From: an uncultured beta proteobacterium
Lineage (GTDB): Bacteria; Pseudomonadota; Gammaproteobacteria; Burkholderiales; Burkholderiaceae_C
Assembly (NCBI GenBank): GCA_903870955.1
Contig: CAIQEX010000499.1
Span: forward strand, 1 to 9,888
Length of the DNA stretch: 9,888 bases
Direction of reading: 5' to 3'
The stretch's first letter is position 1; the number at the start of each line of letters is the position of its first letter. The notes below the pieces were generated by a model. It searched no databases and was not told the origin of the DNA. It saw only the letters and a list, made by a program, of their open reading frames with translations. Below, one piece after another: positions 5,975 to 9,888 of the stretch. A program made the position numbers and the translations under genes.

Positions 5975-6787
5975 CTACTTCAACCGGCTTAACCGGTCCT
6001 TGGCAGCGTTGGCCGCATCGGTGCTGGGATAGGCCGCAACAAGGTCTTCCAACGTCTTACGTGCTGCCTTGGTCTCTTTGCCTTCGATCTGACAGTTGGC
6101 AATGGTCAGCATGGATTCGGCCGCATGGACATGGTCGGGGGCCATGGCTATCAAACTTCTGAAATTTACTACGGCACTTTTGCAGTCTTTGTTGGCGTAC
6201 TGGGCATTGCCCAACCAGAACAATGCAGAGGCACGGTATCCGGACTGCGGGTTGCGGTTCAAGAACTCCACAAAGCCATTGGTTGCAGTTACAAAGTCGC
6301 CTGTGCGAAAAATGGCCAAATTGGCTTCGTAGTCCCGCTTCTCGGACGGATCGGCCAGAAAAGTCTTGCCATCCACGGTCGCACTGATCGGTTCAAACTT
6401 GCGCAAACGCTCATCCAAGCCAAAGTCCACATCCTTTTGCCGACGTTGAAACTCCGACAGATCACGTGCGAGTTGTTCGTTTTGACCCCGCAACTTGGCT
6501 ACTTCAGCGCGGGTCGATTCCAATTGATTTTGCAAATCCAGAATGCTGCGCCTGAGTTGTGCCGAATCTTCTGACGCCCGCTGCACTTCCTCGGCCAATT
6601 TGCGATCGGTTTCGGACTTGTCGGCCTTGTCGGTCTTGTCTTGCCTGAGAGCTTCAACCTTTTGGCGCAAATCGAGAATAGCGCGCCTCGCCTCTTCATC
6701 GTCAAAAAGTCCTGCAGAAGCTGTACCGCAGACCAGCACCAAACTGGCTACCGCCGAAGTGCGCCACCAAAATGACCGTGCTTTCAT
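5975..6787 (-). CDS. cpoB: Tol-Pal accessory protein CpoB (YbgF)
   Basis: Periplasmic Tol-Pal partner that in E. coli coordinates outer-membrane constriction with PBP1B-dependent peptidoglycan synthesis at division. It has 270 residues. A signal peptide ends near residue 25 (CGTASA/GLFDDEEAR), with no lipobox. A long heptad-rich coiled coil (about 30-130, with LRQKVEALRQ and LDLQNQLESTRAEVAKLRG) serves as the trimerisation helix. The C-terminal TPR domain (about 150-270) includes YEANLAIFRTGDFVTATNGF, ALFWLGNAQYANKDCKSAV and AAESMLTIANCQ. The ATG at 6787 was chosen because it opens the signal peptide; a longer in-frame start (TTG at 6802) would overlap the pal stop and only add MITDP. The ATG follows the pal stop by 11 bases with a poor ribosome site, which suggests translational coupling. 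The gene order pal-cpoB is the usual one. Confidence 0.95.
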   Translation of the reverse strand: MKARSFWWRTSAVASLVLVCGTASAGLFDDEEARRAILDLRQKVEALRQDKTDKADKSETDRKLAEEVQRASEDSAQLRRSILDLQNQLESTRAEVAKLRGQNEQLARDLSEFQRRQKDVDFGLDERLRKFEPISATVDGKTFLADPSEKRDYEANLAIFRTGDFVTATNGFVEFLNRNPQSGYRASALFWLGNAQYANKDCKSAVVNFRSLIAMAPDHVHAAESMLTIANCQIEGKETKAARKTLEDLVAAYPSTDAANAAKDRLSRLK

Positions 6788-6798
6788 TGGATCAGTGA

Positions 6799-7350
6799 TC
6801 AACGGTAGGAAATTTCAGCGCGACGATTTTTCTCCATCGCGGCCTCAGTGGAACCCGTAACGGCGGGCTTCTCTTTACCGAAACTCACGGCTTCGAGCTG
6901 CGCCTCGGAGACACCCAGCAAACTCAATCGCTTAAGTACAGCCTCAGCACGTTTTTGCCCCAATGCGAGGTTGTATTCGCGACCACCCCGTTCATCGGTA
7001 TGCCCTTCAATGGAAACTTTTCGGCTCTTGTTTGAAGCCAGATATTTGGCGTGGGCTTCGATCACAGCCCCAAACTCCGGGCGAATGACAAAGCTGTCGT
7101 AGTCAAAGTACACCACGCGGGTGGTGCCTTGCATGGCGGCATCCTGCCCGGACTTGGTCAGGTCCACCGAGGCAACGGTGCCCTTGGCAACCCCAGAGCC
7201 GTCTGAAGTGCCCGTGTTCGGCGAGGAACCAGTTGTTGTGCCCATGGAAGCGGCAGAACGGTCCTCGACCGGAACATTGTCTAGTTTCACTGTCGAACCG
7301 CAGGCACTTAGTATCGCCACCAGCCCGACCACCACCATAAATCGCTTCAT
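6799..7350 (-). CDS. pal: Peptidoglycan-associated lipoprotein Pal
   Basis: Outer-membrane lipoprotein that binds peptidoglycan and TolB, anchoring the Tol-Pal complex. It has 183 residues. A lipoprotein signal with lipobox LSAC makes C17 the lipidated residue. A Gly/Ser/Thr-rich linker runs about 33-75. The OmpA-like domain follows: VVYFDYDSFVIRPEF (79-93), the diaminopimelate-binding loop IEGHTDERGGREYNLALGQK (114-133), and NRRAEISYR at the extreme C-terminus. The ATG at 7350 has a good GGAG about 6 bases upstream. It follows tolB by 23 bases. Length and motifs are standard for betaproteobacterial Pal. Confidence 0.97.
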   Translation of the reverse strand: MKRFMVVVGLVAILSACGSTVKLDNVPVEDRSAASMGTTTGSSPNTGTSDGSGVAKGTVASVDLTKSGQDAAMQGTTRVVYFDYDSFVIRPEFGAVIEAHAKYLASNKSRKVSIEGHTDERGGREYNLALGQKRAEAVLKRLSLLGVSEAQLEAVSFGKEKPAVTGSTEAAMEKNRRAEISYR

Positions 7351-7373
7351 TTCACACTCCTTGTTTCAATGTA

Positions 7374-8645
7374 CTATTTTTGAAAAGGACCCCAATTGGG
7401 CTCCCGAATATCACCCGTCTGCCCCGCTAGCCTGGCTTTGATCTTTCCATCCACAGTGGAAGTCATCAATGCTTCTTTTCCTTGTTGCTGGGTTGAGTAG
7501 ATCAGCATTCTGCTGTTCGGTGAAAAACTGGGGCGCTCATCGGCAATCGTATCGGTAATGGCATTGATCGAGCCAGACGACAATTCCATCACCTGCAGTT
7601 TGAACGCACCATTGATACGCGATATATAAGCTAACCAACGGCCATCAGGGCTGAGTGCGGGAGAAATGTTGTAACTTCCCGAGAAGGTCACCCGCTCCGG
7701 ATTGCCACCCGAAAGACCCACCCGGTATATCTGGGGCGAACCACCACGGTCACTGACGAAGTAGATCGACCTGCCATCGGCTGTGAAAACCGGCTCGGTG
7801 TCAATAGAACTTGATTGGGCAATCCGCCTGGGTTCAGAACCGACCACAGACACGTCCAGCAGATTGAGTTGCGAACCTCCGTCCCGACTCAGCGTGATAG
7901 CCAACGTCTTGCCGTCCGGTGACCAAGCCGGTGCACTGTTCGAGCCTTTGAAATTTGCAACCAGCCGCCTCTTGCCAGTTGCCACATCGTGCACATAAAT
8001 GGTGGGTTTGCGGGCTTCAAAAGACACATACGCCAACTGTTTGCCATTGGGTGACCAGGCAGGAGAAATCATGGGTTCTGAACTGCTGAGGGCACTTTGG
8101 GCACCATCACCATCGGCGTCCGCAACCCACAGATTAAAATTTTGGCCGCGCTTGGTGACATAGGCGATACGGGTTGAAAAAACGCCTTTGTCGCCAGTCA
8201 ACTTCTCATACACATAGTCTGCAATTTCATGCGCCGCCAGCCGTAAATCGGCTTGAACCACGGCTTTACTTATGGGTGAACCCAAAGGTTGTCCCCGCAC
8301 CACATCCCACAATTGCATGCGTACGTCAAACCGCCCATCGGCCAAGCGGTTAACGCTGCCCGCGAGCAAGGCATCGGCGTTTTTCTGACGCCAGTTCGAA
8401 AAGTCAGGGCGCGAAGTTTCATCCAGTCCCACCCCCGTAGTGTCCACACCCCTGAACTGGCCGCTGCGTTCCAGATCGGCCTGCACAATCGCGGAGATTT
8501 TTTGTGTCGACGAGTCCTCGCCCTTGAAAGTGGCCACCGCCACCGGAATTTGCGTCAGTCCAACACCTGAGACCTCCACACGGAACTGCGCCCAAGCACT
8601 GGCGTGCAGTAAAACCAGCAGGAGTATTGAGAAAATTTTCTTCAT
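7374..8645 (-). CDS. tolB: Tol-Pal periplasmic protein TolB
   Basis: Periplasmic beta-propeller that binds Pal and TolA and transmits inner-membrane energy to the outer membrane. It has 423 residues. A cleavable signal peptide (MKKIFSILLLVLLHASAWA) ends at residue 19, followed by QFRVEVSG, the TolA-binding end. The alpha/beta domain spans about 20-150. PD40-type propeller blades follow, each marked by P-x-x-SPDG-like turns: ISPAWSPNGKQLAYVS (193), APAWSPDGKTLAIT (238), EPVFTADGRSIYFVS (284), ISPALSPDGRWLAYIS (327) and RPSFSPNSRMLIYS (371). The ATG at 8645 was chosen because it opens the signal peptide; the frame continues upstream only into the preceding gene. That glycosyltransferase ends 10 bases before this ATG, so any Shine-Dalgarno lies inside its coding end. 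tolQ, tolR and tolA are not directly upstream, which is unusual. Confidence 0.97.
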   Translation of the reverse strand: MKKIFSILLLVLLHASAWAQFRVEVSGVGLTQIPVAVATFKGEDSSTQKISAIVQADLERSGQFRGVDTTGVGLDETSRPDFSNWRQKNADALLAGSVNRLADGRFDVRMQLWDVVRGQPLGSPISKAVVQADLRLAAHEIADYVYEKLTGDKGVFSTRIAYVTKRGQNFNLWVADADGDGAQSALSSSEPMISPAWSPNGKQLAYVSFEARKPTIYVHDVATGKRRLVANFKGSNSAPAWSPDGKTLAITLSRDGGSQLNLLDVSVVGSEPRRIAQSSSIDTEPVFTADGRSIYFVSDRGGSPQIYRVGLSGGNPERVTFSGSYNISPALSPDGRWLAYISRINGAFKLQVMELSSGSINAITDTIADERPSFSPNSRMLIYSTQQQGKEALMTSTVDGKIKARLAGQTGDIREPNWGPFQK

Positions 8646-8655
8646 CGTGCGGCGA

Positions 8656-9510
8656 TTATCCCCATCTGCGAGTGACCACATCTTCGGCACCCTTGCTTTC
8701 CCTGTAACCAATTGTTGGTTGAACCTGCGCACTCTGCATACGCAGCCTGACGGTCGCCGCGTTTACCGACTCGGAGGTTCGACTGGCCTGCTTGTGCCAG
8801 AGGTGGTAAACCTCCGTTGCACAAAACCCGTTTTTGCGCTTTATACCGGCATTGTGTAAACGCAAGACAAAGTCTGCGTCCTCATGGCCCCAGCCGACGA
8901 AGGACTCGTCAAAGCCATTTACGGCCTCAAAGTCCTGACGCCAAACACCCATGTTGCAGCTGCGAATGCCCTTCCATTGGAAACGGGCGTGCGTGCGGCC
9001 CGCGAAGTCCGGCAAACGCAGTAGCGAACCCAATTTGCTGGCACCGCCAGAGAATCGTTGCCCCAGCCAGAAAAAGAGACTGCGACCAGGAACTTTGGTA
9101 CGGCCGTTCAGTGCCTGTTGGGTCAAGCGTTCTGACAGCATGACCCGGCTGCCATTGACGAAACAGCCCTCCTCACGCAAGCGACGATGCTGGCGCACGA
9201 AATCGGTTTCCGGAACGCAGTCACCATCCAGGAAAACAACGTAATTGCCCTTGGAAGCAGCAACACCCAGGTTGCGCACGCGCGAAGCGGTAAAACCCAC
9301 GTCCGGATGCCATACGTGAACCAACGCCAACCCGCTAGCCTTGGCGGCGGCCAGCATGGCGTCTTGGTGGCTTGCGGTGGAGCCGTCGTCGGCGACGATG
9401 ACCTCAAACTGCCGGTCATCCTGAAGCGCCAATGCGTCCAATACAACAGCCAGCGCATCGCTGCGGTTGTAGGTGGTGATGACTAGGGAGATCAAATCGA
9501 CTGATGGCAT
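8656..9510 (-). CDS. Family 2 glycosyltransferase (with C-terminal GWGHED motif)
   Basis: Cytoplasmic GT-A fold transferase using a nucleotide sugar; the acceptor is unknown, and a surface polysaccharide or LPS core is likely from family and neighbours. It has 284 residues. SLVITTYNR (8-16) opens the nucleotide-binding fold, DDG (41-43) contacts the nucleotide, FTASRVRNLGVAASKG (73-88) is the conserved helix, and FLDGDC (93-98) is the metal-binding DxD. The C-terminal GFDESFVGWGHEDADFVLRL (199-218) is the galactosyltransferase-type ED motif with the probable catalytic base, followed by VYHLWHK. No membrane segment. The ATG at 9510 has a poor ribosome site. It is the first gene of the minus-strand run and ends 10 bases before tolB, so the two are almost certainly on one transcript. 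Confidence 0.9.
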   Translation of the reverse strand: MPSVDLISLVITTYNRSDALAVVLDALALQDDRQFEVIVADDGSTASHQDAMLAAAKASGLALVHVWHPDVGFTASRVRNLGVAASKGNYVVFLDGDCVPETDFVRQHRRLREEGCFVNGSRVMLSERLTQQALNGRTKVPGRSLFFWLGQRFSGGASKLGSLLRLPDFAGRTHARFQWKGIRSCNMGVWRQDFEAVNGFDESFVGWGHEDADFVLRLHNAGIKRKNGFCATEVYHLWHKQASRTSESVNAATVRLRMQSAQVQPTIGYRESKGAEDVVTRRWG

Positions 9511-9575
9511 TTTGGAATAGACTCAAGCCCCGAGGCTGTGCCCCCAAAAGGCAGGCTGCTTCTAACGAATTTTTG

Positions 9576-9888
9576 ATGTTATCACCTTCAATGTCCCTGG
9601 TTTCCGTCTACATCATTGCCTTTAACGAAGCGGAAAAAGTCCGGGCGACCATTGAAAGCGCCCGTTGGGCCGACGAGATCATTGTGGTTGACTCGCACAG
9701 CACCGACGGCACACAGGACATCGCAACCGAAATGGGCGCCCGCGTGGTGCAGGTGGACTTCAAAGGCTTTGGCGACTTGCGCAACCAAGCCATCGCCGCT
9801 TGCACGCATGAATGGATTTTCAGCCTGGATGCCGACGAACGCTGCACGCCTGAGGCTGCAGCCGAGATCAAGGCAATCGTCAACAACC
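9576..9888 (+). CDS. Family 2 glycosyltransferase, WaaE/KdtX-like, N-terminal part only
   Basis: The first 104 codons of a second GT2 enzyme, running open to the right edge. LVSVYIIAFNEAEKVRATIE starts the GT-A fold. The motifs WADEIIVVDSHSTDGT, VVQVDFKGFGDLRNQAI and WIFSLDADER (containing the metal-binding DxD) resemble the LPS core beta-1,4-glucosyltransferase (WaaE/KdtX) group. The full length in that group is about 250-260 residues, so more than half is missing. Two in-frame ATGs are possible, 9576 and 9591 (MSLVSVY); neither has a clear Shine-Dalgarno, and the second begins closer to the conserved core. It is divergent from the other glycosyltransferase across a 65-base gap in which no convincing promoter was seen. 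Confidence 0.88.
   Translation, partial: MLSPSMSLVSVYIIAFNEAEKVRATIESARWADEIIVVDSHSTDGTQDIATEMGARVVQVDFKGFGDLRNQAIAACTHEWIFSLDADERCTPEAAAEIKAIVNN

Noticed and set aside
6096..6860. Long plus-strand frames opposite cpoB
   Set aside because: These are antisense shadows; cpoB has the signal peptide, coiled coil and TPR structure.
8646..8732. N-terminal extension of TolB from GTG at 8732
   Set aside because: It lies inside the glycosyltransferase gene and would bury the signal peptide; the ATG at 8645 starts exactly at it.
9588..9886. Minus-strand frames of 73 and 92 codons at the right edge
   Set aside because: They lie opposite the plus-strand glycosyltransferase, which has clear DSHSTDGT and LDADE motifs.

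Overview
The window reads as ordinary chromosome of a motile, Gram-negative betaproteobacterium, most likely Burkholderiales/Comamonadaceae (Rhodoferax- or Polaromonas-like). The reasons are the Aer-type PAS chemoreceptor, the tolB-pal-cpoB envelope genes, the LPS-type family 2 glycosyltransferases and the moderately high GC. The genus is inferred from protein style, not from a marker gene.

Layout. (a) 1-2317 is a motility block. It holds an Aer-like FAD-binding PAS chemoreceptor on the minus strand (C-terminus beyond the left edge), a divergent small gene of unknown function on plus (1375-1719), and a FlaG-family gene on minus (1742-2173) with a good sigma-28 (FliA) promoter match at 2248-2274. 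(b) 2318-4681 is one 787-codon minus-strand gene. It joins a helical/TPR-like region and a RimK-like ATP-grasp domain to a complete, catalytically intact SerC-type (phosphoserine) aminotransferase. This is the most unusual object in the window. (c) 4682-5201 holds a leader region, a rho-independent terminator, two tandem tRNA-Lys genes (CTT and TTT anticodons) and their sigma-70 promoter. (d) 5198-9510 is a tightly packed minus-strand run in transcription order: glycosyltransferase, tolB, pal, cpoB (ybgF), tcdA, then the tRNA-Lys pair. (e) 9576 to the right edge is the start of a second, divergent family 2 glycosyltransferase.

How the genes fit together. TolB, Pal and CpoB are the periplasmic and outer-membrane half of the Tol-Pal envelope-constriction machine. 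The inner-membrane half (TolQ, TolR, TolA) is not next to them; a glycosyltransferase sits where tolA is usually found. TcdA makes the cyclic t6A37 modification of ANN-decoding tRNAs, and the two tRNAs directly downstream are tRNA-Lys, which belong to that substrate class. The tRNA promoter's -35 hexamer overlaps the tcdA stop codon. The chemoreceptor and FlaG belong to the flagellar/chemotaxis regulon.

No insertion sequence, integrase, CRISPR array, phage gene or rRNA was seen. No gene-free stretch reaches 300 bases; the longest, 4682-4897 up to the terminator, is described under findings.
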